A stretch of 54,690 nt of DNA, taken from the NCBI GenBank assembly GCA_017984215.1, contig JAGOAA010000008.1, positions 2,066 to 56,755 of the forward strand, in the 5' to 3' direction. The notes under the pieces are model-generated. The model was given only the letters and a program-made list of their open reading frames with translations. It did not search any database and was not told the DNA's origin. Of the stretch, positions 8,844 through 17,181 are shown piece by piece. Source of the stretch: Cytophagaceae bacterium. GTDB taxonomy: Bacteria; Bacteroidota; Bacteroidia; Cytophagales; Spirosomataceae. Within the stretch, counting starts at the first letter, position 1. Each line of letters starts with the position of its first letter. The translations under genes and the position numbers were made by a program.

Positions 8844-10058
8844 ATGCGTATGACAAATCCATTTCACGAGTTATTATCCCAACAAGGCATCATGCCGATG
8901 GAGGCGATGAGTTGGACCAAACAAAATGCCAAAAGTATTCAAATTGCGCTTCCTAAAGAAACAGCAACCTACGAAAATCGCATTGGGTTAACCCCACAGG
9001 CGGTACAATTACTCGTTGCCAACGGCCATGAAGTGATCGTTGAACGAGGTGCTGGTGAACGTGCCGGATTTTCGGATGCCGACTACCTGTTAGCCGGCGC
9101 GAGTGTGACAGAAGACTTGCAACAAGTGTGGCAAGGTGGATTGATCTTAAAAATAAATGCACCTACGCTAGAAGAAGTAGGGCGTATGATGCCAGGACAA
9201 TCTTTTGTATCCTGTGCCTCAAAGAATCAGTTATCAGGTGAGCTACTCGACGAAATAAATAAAAAACAATTGATCGCCATCGGCCTAGAATACGCCGAAG
9301 ACAATGCGGGAGGCTATCCCTTCGTGAAAATCATGGCTGAAATTGCGGGCCAACTGGTTTTGCCGATTGCGAGCGGAATTCTCAGTAATCACAAGGGACC
9401 AGGATTATTGATGGGTAATGTTACTGGGGTTCCTCCCTGTAAACTCGTCCTATTAGGCTCAGGTCATGTAGTAGAACAGGTTGCACGCGCTGCTTGGCAT
9501 GCAGGGATCCAAATGCAGGTATTCGATAAAGATATTTATAAGCTTCAACGCCTCAAACATACCTTAGGATTTCCTTTGGTGACCCAGGTAATTGACTCAG
9601 AGAATTTACCCCATGCCTTGCAAGATGCAACGGTCATTGTGGGTGCTTTGCGTTCTGATTCCGGTGTGACACCTTGCGTGGTTACGGAAGAAATGGTCAG
9701 CAAACTAAAACCCGGTACGCTCATTATTGATGTTTGCATCGACCAAGGTGGCTGTTTTGAGACATCTGAAATCACCAGTTTAGGCAAACCCGTATTCAAG
9801 AAATTTGGTGTGAGCCATTACTGTGTACCCAATATTCCTTCACTCGTATCGCACACAGCCAGCGTTGCGATGAGTAATTTATTAACCTCCTTTGTGTTAA
9901 AGGCAGGAAAAACGGGTGGAGTAGAAGAAATGCTTTGGCAAGGAAAATCCTTCATGAAAGGAACTTTCTGCTACAAAGGCCACGTTACCCTAGCGAGCAT
10001 CGCAAAACTCTACAAAAAACCGTTAAAAGACATTCAACTCTTATTATTAGCCCGATGA
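8844..10058 (+). CDS. Alanine dehydrogenase/PNT-family oxidoreductase (divergent)
   Basis: 404 residues of the alanine dehydrogenase/transhydrogenase alpha family, which interconverts alanine and pyruvate with NAD. Visible features are an N-terminal catalytic domain (ALPKETATYENRIGLTP, with the substrate Arg), LILKINAP (the Lys position), a Rossmann segment LVLLGSGHVVEQVARAA (near 205) and DVCIDQGGCFETSEIT (near 296, the catalytic Asp). Two departures from textbook enzymes are clear: the usual LFTYLHLA segment carrying the catalytic His reads SFVSCASKNQ, and the third glycine of GxGxxG is replaced. The roughly 30-residue N-terminal extension is also non-standard. Activity as alanine dehydrogenase is therefore likely by family but not assured. 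Confidence 0.75.
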   Translation: MRMTNPFHELLSQQGIMPMEAMSWTKQNAKSIQIALPKETATYENRIGLTPQAVQLLVANGHEVIVERGAGERAGFSDADYLLAGASVTEDLQQVWQGGLILKINAPTLEEVGRMMPGQSFVSCASKNQLSGELLDEINKKQLIAIGLEYAEDNAGGYPFVKIMAEIAGQLVLPIASGILSNHKGPGLLMGNVTGVPPCKLVLLGSGHVVEQVARAAWHAGIQMQVFDKDIYKLQRLKHTLGFPLVTQVIDSENLPHALQDATVIVGALRSDSGVTPCVVTEEMVSKLKPGTLIIDVCIDQGGCFETSEITSLGKPVFKKFGVSHYCVPNIPSLVSHTASVAMSNLLTSFVLKAGKTGGVEEMLWQGKSFMKGTFCYKGHVTLASIAKLYKKPLKDIQLLLLAR

Positions 10059-10459
10059 TTGAAGATTATACCGCAATATCCAACGCTCCTAACTCACCAG
10101 AATTGAATGGAAAATACCTGGGACTTATCTCCAGTGATTTTGTTTTAGTTGCTGATGCACTGAAAGAAGCTGCCTACCAAATCAAAAAACGTGGGTTTTC
10201 AGACTTTCCCGTATTTGTCTGTTCACAGCGTCCCATTGAAATTGGTCAAATGCTAATCGGTGTAGCTGAATTAAATGGCAATAAATGGAATTATCACGCT
10301 TCGATGATGGAAGAGTTTGTGCAACGCAAACTAATCGCAGAAGAAAATGTGGAATTGTTTGTTCAGAACTTTAAGGACGTCGAAGAATATGCGTGCTTAT
10401 TTGTGGTAGATGGGCAGTTTACCAATTTCGTTTTCATTCCATATCCCGACGAAATCTAA
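10055..10459 (+). CDS. Conserved hypothetical protein
   Basis: 134 residues, not recognised. I place the start at 10055, where the ATG overlaps the previous stop (ATGA); the frame runs on upstream inside the dehydrogenase gene but that part is a shadow. The protein is soluble with no signal peptide and alternates helix and strand (SSDFVLVADALKEAAYQIKKRGF, FPVFVCSQRPIEIGQMLIGV). It ends in hydrophobic strands (YACLFVVDGQFTNFVFIPYP). Coupled translation with the dehydrogenase suggests linked expression rather than a known function. The stop interlocks with the xerD stop on the other strand. Confidence 0.7.
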   Translation: MIEDYTAISNAPNSPELNGKYLGLISSDFVLVADALKEAAYQIKKRGFSDFPVFVCSQRPIEIGQMLIGVAELNGNKWNYHASMMEEFVQRKLIAEENVELFVQNFKDVEEYACLFVVDGQFTNFVFIPYPDEI

Positions 10460-11370
10460 GACTCTGATCGTCGGTTCAAGGGGTGAAAATCGTGTACCAT
10501 TTGACTTAAATATGCCCGATCCAAATGGGTGTAAATCTCAGTCGTTAAAATGGATTCGTGCCCCAGCATTTCTTGTACCGCCCGCAAATCTGCCCCTCCT
10601 TCGATCAAATGCGTCGCAAAGGAATGTCGGAACGTATGCGGGCTAATCGTTTTTTCAATCCCCGCTTTTGCAGCTAAATCTTTACAGATCAAAAATACCA
10701 TCACCCGACTTAAAGCTGCACCCCTTCGATTCAAAAACACGGTATTTTGCGCCTCTTTTTTCACATCCATGTGCGCACGCACTTCTTCTTGATACAACTG
10801 TAAATAACGAAATGCATCGCGCCCTGCTGGTACTAAACGTTCTTTATCTCCTTTTCCGCGCACCTTGATTAAGCCCAAATCCGGATACACATCGGTTAAT
10901 TTCAGCGAAACTAATTCCGAAACGCGTAAACCAGCTCCATATAAAAACTCCAACATCGCTCGGTTCCGAATACCTTGCGCATTTGACATGTCATTCGATT
11001 CCAAAATCTTTTCGATTTCATCGAACGAAAGCGTATCAGGTAGATGACGACCTTTTTGTGGAGATTTAATGTGAACGCTAGGATCACGAAAATCAGGATG
11101 CTCTAGACTTAAAAATTGGAAATAACTGCGAAGTCCCGACAAGCAACGCGCTTGGCTGCTCGCTTCAATCCCTAGATCATGTAAAATTTTAAAAAAATCA
11201 AGAATATGATTTTCTTCTACCTCTAAGGGAGACAAGGATTGATCGGGAGAATCTGCCATAAACTGGGCAAATTTCTGCACATCACGCACGTAACCATCCA
11301 ACGAATGTGCGGAGAGCCCCCGCTCAATCTTCAAATAATTACCAAATGCTTGGATTTCCGTTGACCACAT
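10456..11370 (-). CDS. xerD: Tyrosine recombinase XerD
   Basis: 304-residue site-specific recombinase that resolves chromosome dimers at dif. The start at 11370 (MWSTEIQAFGNYLKIERGLS) gives the family length; the longer frame upstream has no homology-like sequence. The N-terminal SAM-like core-binding domain covers about 1-90. The catalytic residues are intact: Arg near 148 (GAGLRVSEL), a Lys in GKGDKERLVP, His/Arg near 244-247 (HTFRHSFATHL), His near 270 (MLGHESILTTEIYTHL) and Tyr near 279. These spacings match chromosomal XerD rather than an integron or phage integrase. The neighbour is aroQ, divergent. Confidence 0.92.
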   Translation of the reverse strand: MWSTEIQAFGNYLKIERGLSAHSLDGYVRDVQKFAQFMADSPDQSLSPLEVEENHILDFFKILHDLGIEASSQARCLSGLRSYFQFLSLEHPDFRDPSVHIKSPQKGRHLPDTLSFDEIEKILESNDMSNAQGIRNRAMLEFLYGAGLRVSELVSLKLTDVYPDLGLIKVRGKGDKERLVPAGRDAFRYLQLYQEEVRAHMDVKKEAQNTVFLNRRGAALSRVMVFLICKDLAAKAGIEKTISPHTFRHSFATHLIEGGADLRAVQEMLGHESILTTEIYTHLDRAYLSQMVHDFHPLNRRSES

Positions 11371-11405
11371 GAATGCAATATTGCTAGATTCCTGTAAATT
11401 TAGGC

Positions 11406-11413
11406 TAAATTTG
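11406..11413 (+). promoter_or_regulatory. Putative -7 promoter element of aroQ
   Basis: TAAATTTG matches the Bacteroidota -7 consensus TAnnTTTG. A weak -33 candidate, ATTG at 11380-11383, is 22 bases upstream, slightly longer than the usual 19-21. The predicted leader is under 20 bases to the aroQ ATG at 11436. Confidence 0.4.
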
Positions 11414-11435
11414 AAATATAGCACAGGCATTAAAC

Positions 11436-11861
11436 ATGGTACATAAAAAGATATTAATCCTGAATGGTCCCAATTTAAATTTATTAGGCACAAGAGAGCC
11501 TGAAATTTATGGACATCAGACCTTTGAACAATTTCTAGAAATTTTGACTGAAAAATTCAAAGACAGCTTGGACATCTCCTACTTTCAATCGAACGAAGAA
11601 GGCGCCTTGATTAATAAACTCCATGAAGTAGGCTTTAGTTATGATGGCATTATCTTCAATGCTGGCGGATATACACATACGTCCATCGCTTTAGGAGATG
11701 CCGTAGCCGCCATTAAAACGCCGGTTATCGAAGTACACATTTCAAATGTACACGCCCGTGAAGCATTCCGTGGACACAGTTATTTGAGTCCAAATTGCAA
11801 AGGAATCATCGTGGGATTTGGCTTACGCGGATACGAATTGGCATTAAATTCATTCCAATAA
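11436..11861 (+). CDS. aroQ: 3-dehydroquinate dehydratase, type II
   Basis: 141 residues, the standard length for the small dodecameric type II enzyme of the shikimate pathway. Visible residues include the N-terminal LILNGPNLNLLGTREPEIYG with the catalytic Tyr at 25 and the mobile-loop Arg at 20. Also present are NAGGYTHTSIAL (usually NPGGYTHTS) and EVHISNVHAREAFRGHSYLS with the catalytic His near 101. Shikimate kinase, a later step, is at 20772-21290. The gene heads a long plus-strand run that continues with a class-V aminotransferase three bases downstream. Confidence 0.95.
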   Translation: MVHKKILILNGPNLNLLGTREPEIYGHQTFEQFLEILTEKFKDSLDISYFQSNEEGALINKLHEVGFSYDGIIFNAGGYTHTSIALGDAVAAIKTPVIEVHISNVHAREAFRGHSYLSPNCKGIIVGFGLRGYELALNSFQ

Positions 11862-11864
11862 ATT

Positions 11865-12914
11865 ATGCTATCGTTCTACCCCGGTCCTTCTAAGGTACAT
11901 CCGGAGGCCTTGGAATTTATCCAAGAAGCCTTTGACCAGGGTATAGTCAGCATAAATCACCGAAGTGCTCGTTTTGAGGAACTATTAAAAGACACGTTGG
12001 AAATATTGCATACCCAGTGGAATATTCCTTCGGATTTTACGATCTATTTTGTTTCCTCAGCGACAGAAGCGTGGGAAATTGTCGCCCAATCTTTGATTGA
12101 AAAACAATCCCTGCATATTTACAATGGTGCATTTGGTAAAAAATGGGCACATTATACGCAAGAAATTTACCCAAACGCACAAACTATTGCATTTGATACG
12201 CAGGAAGGATTAGCAGACATCCTTCTTCCTAAGCTTGAACATGTTGATACAATTTGTTTAGTCCAAAGCGAAACCTCGAATGGTACAGGCCAAACGATTT
12301 CACGGGCTATGTTTGGCGATGCGTTGATTGCAGTAGATGCCACATCATCCATGGGAGGAATCGAATTACCTTGGAATGAAGCCGACGTTTGGTTGGCCTC
12401 CGTCCAAAAATGCATCGGTATACCTGCAGGGCTTGGTATCATGATTTGTTCGCCAAAAGCATTAGCCCGCGCTGAAAAACTAGGCCGTAAATCGCATTAC
12501 AACGACGTCTTGTTGATGGAGGAAAATCGCCAACGGCTTCAAACCCATTATACGCCGAATGTCTTAAGCATATTTGTATTGAATAGATTAACCCATTTAC
12601 TTCCCAACTTAAGTATCATCGATGCTCAGACGAGAAAAAAGATGAAAACCTGGGAAGACTTTTGGGCATCAAATACAAGCTGGGGGCTAAAATGCTTAAT
12701 AGAAAACCCTTCACTCAGACTTCCTACCGTATTAGCTTTGCAGGGAGAACCGGCGCAAATCCGGTTAATCCAGCAGAAATGTTTAGCTGCGGGAATTGAA
12801 TTAGGGAAAGGATATGGCGATTGGCAGGCGAATACCGTTCGGATTGCCAATTTTCCAAGTCATACGGAAAACGATATACAAACACTCATCCAACTATTAA
12901 CGCATGAACTTTAA
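11865..12914 (+). CDS. Class-V aminotransferase, SerC-like
   Basis: 349-residue PLP enzyme of aminotransferase class V. It starts FYPGPSKVHPEAL, as phosphoserine and serine-glyoxylate aminotransferases do. The NHRSARFEELL segment, SSATEAWEIV, a cofactor Asp in IAVDATSSMGG and the Schiff-base Lys182 in SVQKCIGIPAGLG are all visible. Best guess is a phosphoserine aminotransferase-like enzyme, but sequence alone does not separate that from alanine-glyoxylate or serine-pyruvate aminotransferases. The next gene begins 11 bases before its stop. Confidence 0.75.
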   Translation: MLSFYPGPSKVHPEALEFIQEAFDQGIVSINHRSARFEELLKDTLEILHTQWNIPSDFTIYFVSSATEAWEIVAQSLIEKQSLHIYNGAFGKKWAHYTQEIYPNAQTIAFDTQEGLADILLPKLEHVDTICLVQSETSNGTGQTISRAMFGDALIAVDATSSMGGIELPWNEADVWLASVQKCIGIPAGLGIMICSPKALARAEKLGRKSHYNDVLLMEENRQRLQTHYTPNVLSIFVLNRLTHLLPNLSIIDAQTRKKMKTWEDFWASNTSWGLKCLIENPSLRLPTVLALQGEPAQIRLIQQKCLAAGIELGKGYGDWQANTVRIANFPSHTENDIQTLIQLLTHEL

Positions 12915-13476
12915 TTTCAAAGAAATCTTATCATCCTCACTCATTTTGTTTTCGGTCATTGATATTTTAGGTTCCATACCCATCATCATTGATTTACGTA
13001 AGAAGAATGGTAATATCCATGCGGAACAAGCGACTTTGGTGTCCGGTTTGATCATGATTGGCTTTTTCTTTGCGGGCAAATTGATTTTGCGATTTTTTGG
13101 GGTAGATACGAATTCCTTTGCCATGGCTGGCGCATTGATCATCTTTCTCATCGGTTTAGAGATGACCTTAGGACGCAATATTTTTAAATCGGAGGAAGTA
13201 CAAGAAGGATCAGCGCATAGCATTGTCCCTTTAGCGTTCCCCATTATTGCAGGTGCAGGAACCATGACGACCTTAATTTCCTTAAAATCTCAATTTGAAG
13301 AGGAAAATATCATGATCAGTATCTTGATTAATCTTATCTTCATCTACATCGTATTGCGTTCCAGCGTCTGGATAGAAAACAAATTAGGCAATGCTGGGAC
13401 ACAGGTATTACGTAAGGTTTTTGGGGTAATTTTGATTGCCATAGCTATTAAAATCTTCAAAACCCGTTTAGGATAA
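12904..13476 (+). CDS. MarC-family integral membrane protein
   Basis: 190 residues with about six hydrophobic segments, matching the MarC/UPF0056 family. Signatures are FSVIDILGSIPIIIDL near the N-terminus, AMAGALIIFLIGLEMTLG and the second-half FPIIAGAGTMTTLISL. The function of the family is not established; the historical link to multiple antibiotic resistance is not supported experimentally. The gene overlaps the aminotransferase by 11 bases, and its stop shares one base with the RNase H start (TAATG). Confidence 0.85.
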   Translation: MNFNFKEILSSSLILFSVIDILGSIPIIIDLRKKNGNIHAEQATLVSGLIMIGFFFAGKLILRFFGVDTNSFAMAGALIIFLIGLEMTLGRNIFKSEEVQEGSAHSIVPLAFPIIAGAGTMTTLISLKSQFEEENIMISILINLIFIYIVLRSSVWIENKLGNAGTQVLRKVFGVILIAIAIKIFKTRLG

Positions 13477-14102
13477 TGGCCAAAAAGCAGAAATACTATG
13501 TGATTTGGGAAGGCCATAAAAAAGGGATTTTCGACTCTTGGGCAGAAACGGAGAAGAACATAAAAGGTTTCCCGAATGCCCAATATAAATCCTTTGAATC
13601 AAGGCAGGAAGCAGAGGCGGCCTCAAAGAAAAATTACTGGGCAAGCATCAACCCCAAAGCGGCTAAAACATTAAAAGCATCAGGCACTGCGGGTAATTTC
13701 ATCATTCCTAGCATTTCTGTTGATGCGGCTTGCGCTGGCAATCCCGGCGTTTTAGAATACCAAGGCGTTAACACGGCTACGAAAGAAGTCCTTTTCAAAC
13801 GGGGACCTTTTCCAGTAGGCACAGTTAATTTAGGTGAATTTCTTGCTATAGTACATGGACTCTCCTACCTGAAAAAATTAGAATGCCCATTCCCATTATA
13901 TTCTGATTCTCGAACGGCAATTGCATGGGTCAGAAATAAGGCGATCAAAACTAATTTAGAAAGAAACCCAAAGACCGAGGACCTATTTGAACTCGTCGAT
14001 CGTGCCATCGAATGGTTGAAAAACAATAGCTACTCAACCAAAATCTTGAAGTGGGAAACCGAAGATTGGGGTGAAAACCCGGCAGATTATGGCCGAAAAT
14101 AG
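13476..14102 (+). CDS. Ribonuclease H with viroplasmin N-domain
   Basis: 208 residues. The N-terminal 6-50 (KYYVIWEGHKKGIFDSWAE ... FPNAQYKSFES) is the viroplasmin/hybrid-binding domain that grips RNA-DNA duplexes. The catalytic domain (about 75-205) is type H1 with metal-binding acids: Asp in SVDAACAGNPG (83), Glu in NLGEFLAIVHGL (about 122), Asp in LYSDSRTAI (about 143) and Asp in GENPADYGRK (about 205). This H1 layout, with the SVDAACAGNPG start, is common in Bacteroidota. The enzyme removes RNA from RNA-DNA hybrids. trmN6 begins 14 bases before its stop. Confidence 0.92.
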   Translation: MAKKQKYYVIWEGHKKGIFDSWAETEKNIKGFPNAQYKSFESRQEAEAASKKNYWASINPKAAKTLKASGTAGNFIIPSISVDAACAGNPGVLEYQGVNTATKEVLFKRGPFPVGTVNLGEFLAIVHGLSYLKKLECPFPLYSDSRTAIAWVRNKAIKTNLERNPKTEDLFELVDRAIEWLKNNSYSTKILKWETEDWGENPADYGRK

Positions 14103-14796
14103 ATCTATTTTTCAGTTCAAGCAATTTGCACTTGCGCATGGAAATCCCGGTTTAAAAATAACAACGGAGGCCTGTTTGTTTGGTGCGTGGTCGGCGCAGT
14201 TCCCCCAACAAAATACATTGGACATCGGAACAGGATGCGGATTACTCATAGGTATGCTAAGCCAAGCCCACCCGAATGCCCATTTTACCGGCATTGAAAT
14301 CCAGCCGGAAGTGGCCAAATTAGCGGAAGAAAACACAAGCTCCTTATCCAACGCACATATTCAGATTCACGCAAATGCACTGGAGAATTATAGCGGAAAA
14401 CATGATTTCATCCTATGTAATCCCCCCTTCTTCATCAATCATTTAAAAAACAAGGATGCCTCCAAAAACCAAGCGATGCATAGTGACACCTTAAGTCCAG
14501 CGGAATTGGCATCGGGTATCCAGCGCTTATTAAGTCCGGAAGGGAAATTCACCGTTTTATATCCACCGGTCGGCATGAAGCAATTCGAAGAAGCAGCGAA
14601 AGAAAAGGGGCTTTATGTAAACCAAATATGCGAAGTCAAACATCAAGCAAGTCACGAAACGCTCCGGTTGATGGCACAAGGCTCATTTCAAGAAGGTCGG
14701 AAAGTACAGGAAATATTGATCATCAAAAATCCAGATGAAAGCTACAGTGACGCATTCATCCGCCTATTAAAACCGTACTATTTGATATTCGACTAA
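14089..14796 (+). CDS. trmN6: tRNA1(Val) (adenine37-N6)-methyltransferase-like
   Basis: 235 residues from the ATG at 14089, chosen because MAENRSIFQFKQFALAHGNPGLKITTEACLFGAW aligns with the YfiC/TrmN6 start; another ATG lies six codons upstream. The SAM-binding motif is LDIGTGCGLLIGML (about 44-57) and the amino-methyltransferase catalytic motif is CNPPFF near 110. It should methylate N6 of A37 in tRNA-Val. It is translationally coupled to RNase H by overlap. A specificity difference from E. coli TrmN6 cannot be excluded. Confidence 0.82.
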   Translation: MAENRSIFQFKQFALAHGNPGLKITTEACLFGAWSAQFPQQNTLDIGTGCGLLIGMLSQAHPNAHFTGIEIQPEVAKLAEENTSSLSNAHIQIHANALENYSGKHDFILCNPPFFINHLKNKDASKNQAMHSDTLSPAELASGIQRLLSPEGKFTVLYPPVGMKQFEEAAKEKGLYVNQICEVKHQASHETLRLMAQGSFQEGRKVQEILIIKNPDESYSDAFIRLLKPYYLIFD

Positions 14797-14814
14797 ATTA
14801 TCCACCGAAATTTG

Positions 14815-14822
14815 TATTTTTG
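14815..14822 (+). promoter_or_regulatory. Putative -7 element before the glycosyltransferase
   Basis: TATTTTTG is an exact TAnnTTTG match, 18 bases before the ATG at 14841. No TTTG occurs at the right -33 spacing. It may supply a promoter for the glycosyltransferase-tcdA-mog run. Confidence 0.4.
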
Positions 14823-14840
14823 TTTGTTTGAAGCCCAACT

Positions 14841-15794
14841 ATGTTGCAAATATCCATTGTAGTACCTCTGTATAACGAAGCTGAATCAATCCCTGAATTA
14901 TGTTCATGGATTGATCGTGTAATGCAAGAAAATCAATTCAGCTATGAAATGATTTTTATAAACGATGGCAGCAAAGATGATTCTTGGCAGGTCTTACAAA
15001 ACTTATCTAAGCAGTATGCTACAATAAAAGGCATATCCTTTGCCCGCAATTATGGGAAATCGGCCGCCTTGCATGAGGGTTTCCAAAAAGCAAGTGGACA
15101 GGTCGTTATTACCATGGATGCTGATTTACAGGATTCTCCAGACGAAATCCCCGAATTATATCGCATGATTACCTCAGACGGATATGATTTGGTATCGGGT
15201 TGGAAACAAAAACGTTTCGACCCGCTGACCAAAACCATCCCGACGAAACTATATAATGCAGCTACACGCGCCTTATCAGGTGTTTATTTAAATGATTTCA
15301 ACTGCGGTTTAAAAGCCTATAAATTGGAGGTTGTCAAAACCATCAAATTATACGGAGAAATGCACCGCTACATTCCGGTTCAGGCAAAATGGAACGGATT
15401 TACAAAAATCGGGGAGAAGGTCGTTCAACACCAAGCACGTAAATATGGCGTGACCAAATTCGGTTTAGAACGCTTTTTATATGGTTTCTTGGATTTATTA
15501 TCTATCACCTTTGTGCAGACATTTGGGAAAAGACCTATGCACCTATTCGGGAGTTTAGGCATATTATCCTTCTTTTCAGGATCGTTAATCACCCTGTGGT
15601 TGATCGGCGTAAAGCTTTATAACATCGCGAATAATTTCAAGTACCGGAATGTCACCGACAATCCTTTGTTCTTTTTGGCATTAGTTGCCATCATTTTAGG
15701 AGTACAATTATTCGTCGCAGGGTTTTTGGGTGAATTACTCATCACAAATTCTGACAAAACAACTCAATACCAAATCAAGGAAGAAATTACCTAA
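14841..15794 (+). CDS. Family 2 glycosyltransferase, DPM1/GtrB-like
   Basis: 317 residues. A GT-A domain starts with SIVVPLYNEAESIPEL and has MDADLQDSPDEIP (about 92-104) as the metal/nucleotide DxD region, then DFNCGLKAYK and a conserved basic EKVVQHQARKYGVTKFG. Two C-terminal membrane segments (about 232-255 and 270-300) anchor it. This is the polyprenyl-phosphate hexose synthase architecture: it would transfer glucose or mannose from a nucleotide sugar to undecaprenyl phosphate. The stop shares a base with the tcdA ATG. Confidence 0.88.
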   Translation: MLQISIVVPLYNEAESIPELCSWIDRVMQENQFSYEMIFINDGSKDDSWQVLQNLSKQYATIKGISFARNYGKSAALHEGFQKASGQVVITMDADLQDSPDEIPELYRMITSDGYDLVSGWKQKRFDPLTKTIPTKLYNAATRALSGVYLNDFNCGLKAYKLEVVKTIKLYGEMHRYIPVQAKWNGFTKIGEKVVQHQARKYGVTKFGLERFLYGFLDLLSITFVQTFGKRPMHLFGSLGILSFFSGSLITLWLIGVKLYNIANNFKYRNVTDNPLFFLALVAIILGVQLFVAGFLGELLITNSDKTTQYQIKEEIT

Positions 15795-16567
15795 TGTTAC
15801 ACGAAAATGACCTTAGTTGGCTCAGTCGGTCCGAACTTTTAATAGGCACCGAAGGAATCCAAAAAATGCAAAACGCCCATGTCCTTATCGTGGGCCTAGG
15901 TGGTGTAGGATCGTTCGCTGCGGAATTCATTGCGCGGGCAGGCGTAGGAACCATGACAATTGTGGATGGTGACGTGGTAGACCCTACTAACCGGAATCGA
16001 CAACTTCCGGCCTTATCAACCAATCACGGTGTATCCAAAGCTCAAATCATGGCGGAACGCTTACTGGCAATCAACCCAGCCTTGAAATTAACCAGCATTG
16101 AAACCTTTTTAAGTCCAGAAGCAGCCAAAGAGTTATTGGAGCAAACACGCTTTGATTATGTGATGGATTGCATTGATTCGGTTACTCCCAAGATAACTTT
16201 ATTAAAAACAGCCTATGATTTAGGTTATCGAATTGCGAGTTCCATGGGTGCTGGAGGCAAATTGGATCCTACCAAATTGCGTACGGCAGATTTATTCGAT
16301 ACGCGGGAATGTTATTTGGCATCTTTGGTCCGAAAACGAATTCGAAAAATGGGCGTAGGAAAAGGGATTAAAGCCGTATTCTCGCTTGAAAAAGTGAAAG
16401 ATGAGTCCTTAATTTTGACGGATGGCTCCAACTTTAAGAAATCCGCCTATGGGACGATTTCATATTTACCAGCTGCCTTTGGAGGGGCCGTTGCGTCCAT
16501 CGTCATTCGCGATTTATTGGAAGAGCCTATTCCGATGGAAAAACGCATTAAAGCCTATAAGAAATGA
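15794..16567 (+). CDS. tcdA: tRNA threonylcarbamoyladenosine dehydratase
   Basis: 257-residue E1-like enzyme. It binds ATP through GLGGVGSFAAEFIARAG (about 34-50), DGDVVDPTNRNRQLPAL and the Asp of DCIDSVTPK. The later signatures ASSMGAGGKLDPTKLRTADLFDT and CYLASLVRKRIRKMG are those of TcdA/CsdL rather than ThiF or MoeB. TcdA dehydrates t6A37 to cyclic ct6A, which improves decoding. It overlaps mog by four bases (ATGA). TsaE, needed for the t6A substrate, is encoded about 7 kb upstream. Confidence 0.92.
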   Translation: MLHENDLSWLSRSELLIGTEGIQKMQNAHVLIVGLGGVGSFAAEFIARAGVGTMTIVDGDVVDPTNRNRQLPALSTNHGVSKAQIMAERLLAINPALKLTSIETFLSPEAAKELLEQTRFDYVMDCIDSVTPKITLLKTAYDLGYRIASSMGAGGKLDPTKLRTADLFDTRECYLASLVRKRIRKMGVGKGIKAVFSLEKVKDESLILTDGSNFKKSAYGTISYLPAAFGGAVASIVIRDLLEEPIPMEKRIKAYKK

Positions 16568-17079
16568 TCAAAATTGGCGTCATCAATGTGTCGGACCGAG
16601 CAAGTGCGGGTATCTACGAAGATATTCCGGGCAAGGCGGTCGTGGAATTATTGCATGAATATTTGACCTCAGCCTTCGAGGTGGTATATGCTGTTATCCC
16701 CGACGAGCAAGCTTTGTTGGAGGCCAAAATGATCGAAATGAGTGAAGAGGTTTGCCTCCTCGTAACAACAGGTGGAACGGGACCTGCCTTGCGTGATGTA
16801 ACTCCGGAAGCAACAGAGGCCGTATGTCAAAAGATGATGCCTGGATTTGGAGAGCTGATGCGCTCGGTCAGTTTGCAATATGTCCCTACCGCAATCTTAA
16901 GTAGACAAACGGCAGGCATTCGTAATCAAACCTTGATTTTAAACCTACCCGGAAAACCTAAAGCCATCCGACAATGCTTAGAGGCCGTTTTTCCAGCGAT
17001 TCCTTATTGCATTGATTTAATTGGGGGACCTTTCCTGGAATGCAATGAGGCGAATATGAAGGCGTTTAGGCCGAAATAG
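16564..17079 (+). CDS. mog: Molybdopterin adenylyltransferase, Mog/MoaB family
   Basis: 171 residues. IGVINVSDRASAGIYEDIPGKAV, the phosphate-binding LLVTTGGTGPALRDVTPEATE, and IRNQTLILNLPGKPKAIRQCL are the Mog signatures. The protein adenylates molybdopterin before molybdate insertion. No other molybdenum cofactor gene is nearby, so its metabolic partner lies outside the window. It ends the plus-strand run; its stop codon is inside the first copy of a 12-base direct repeat. Confidence 0.88.
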   Translation: MIKIGVINVSDRASAGIYEDIPGKAVVELLHEYLTSAFEVVYAVIPDEQALLEAKMIEMSEEVCLLVTTGGTGPALRDVTPEATEAVCQKMMPGFGELMRSVSLQYVPTAILSRQTAGIRNQTLILNLPGKPKAIRQCLEAVFPAIPYCIDLIGGPFLECNEANMKAFRPK

Positions 17080-17160
17080 ACGTTGGACTTTAGACGTTGG
17101 ACGTTGGAATATTTTGTAGAGACGCGATACTTCGCGTTTATTAGACAATAGACCTTGGAC
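17077..17160. repeat. Direct repeats TAGACGTTGGAC
   Basis: Two exact copies of TAGACGTTGGAC lie at 17077-17088 and 17091-17102, followed by a partial GTTGGAA. A third copy with one change (TAGACCTTGGAC) is at 17149-17160 and another related TCGTTGGAG follows. The first copy begins on the mog stop codon. No coding potential is seen. Confidence 0.6.
17120..17139. repeat. Hairpin repeat family A, copy 1 (imperfect)
   Basis: AGACGCGA-TACT-TCGCGTTT is an 8-base inverted repeat with one mismatch at the outer end, and is preceded by GTAG. It is the same element as at 17256 and in the cluster at 25431-25584. Confidence 0.75.
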
Positions 17161-17181
17161 TTTTGTCGTTGGAGTTTTTGT

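Noticed and set aside
11371-11493. Longer N-terminus for xerD
   Set aside because: Would run into aroQ and adds 41 residues with no recombinase similarity; the 304-residue form has catalytic spacings of known XerD.
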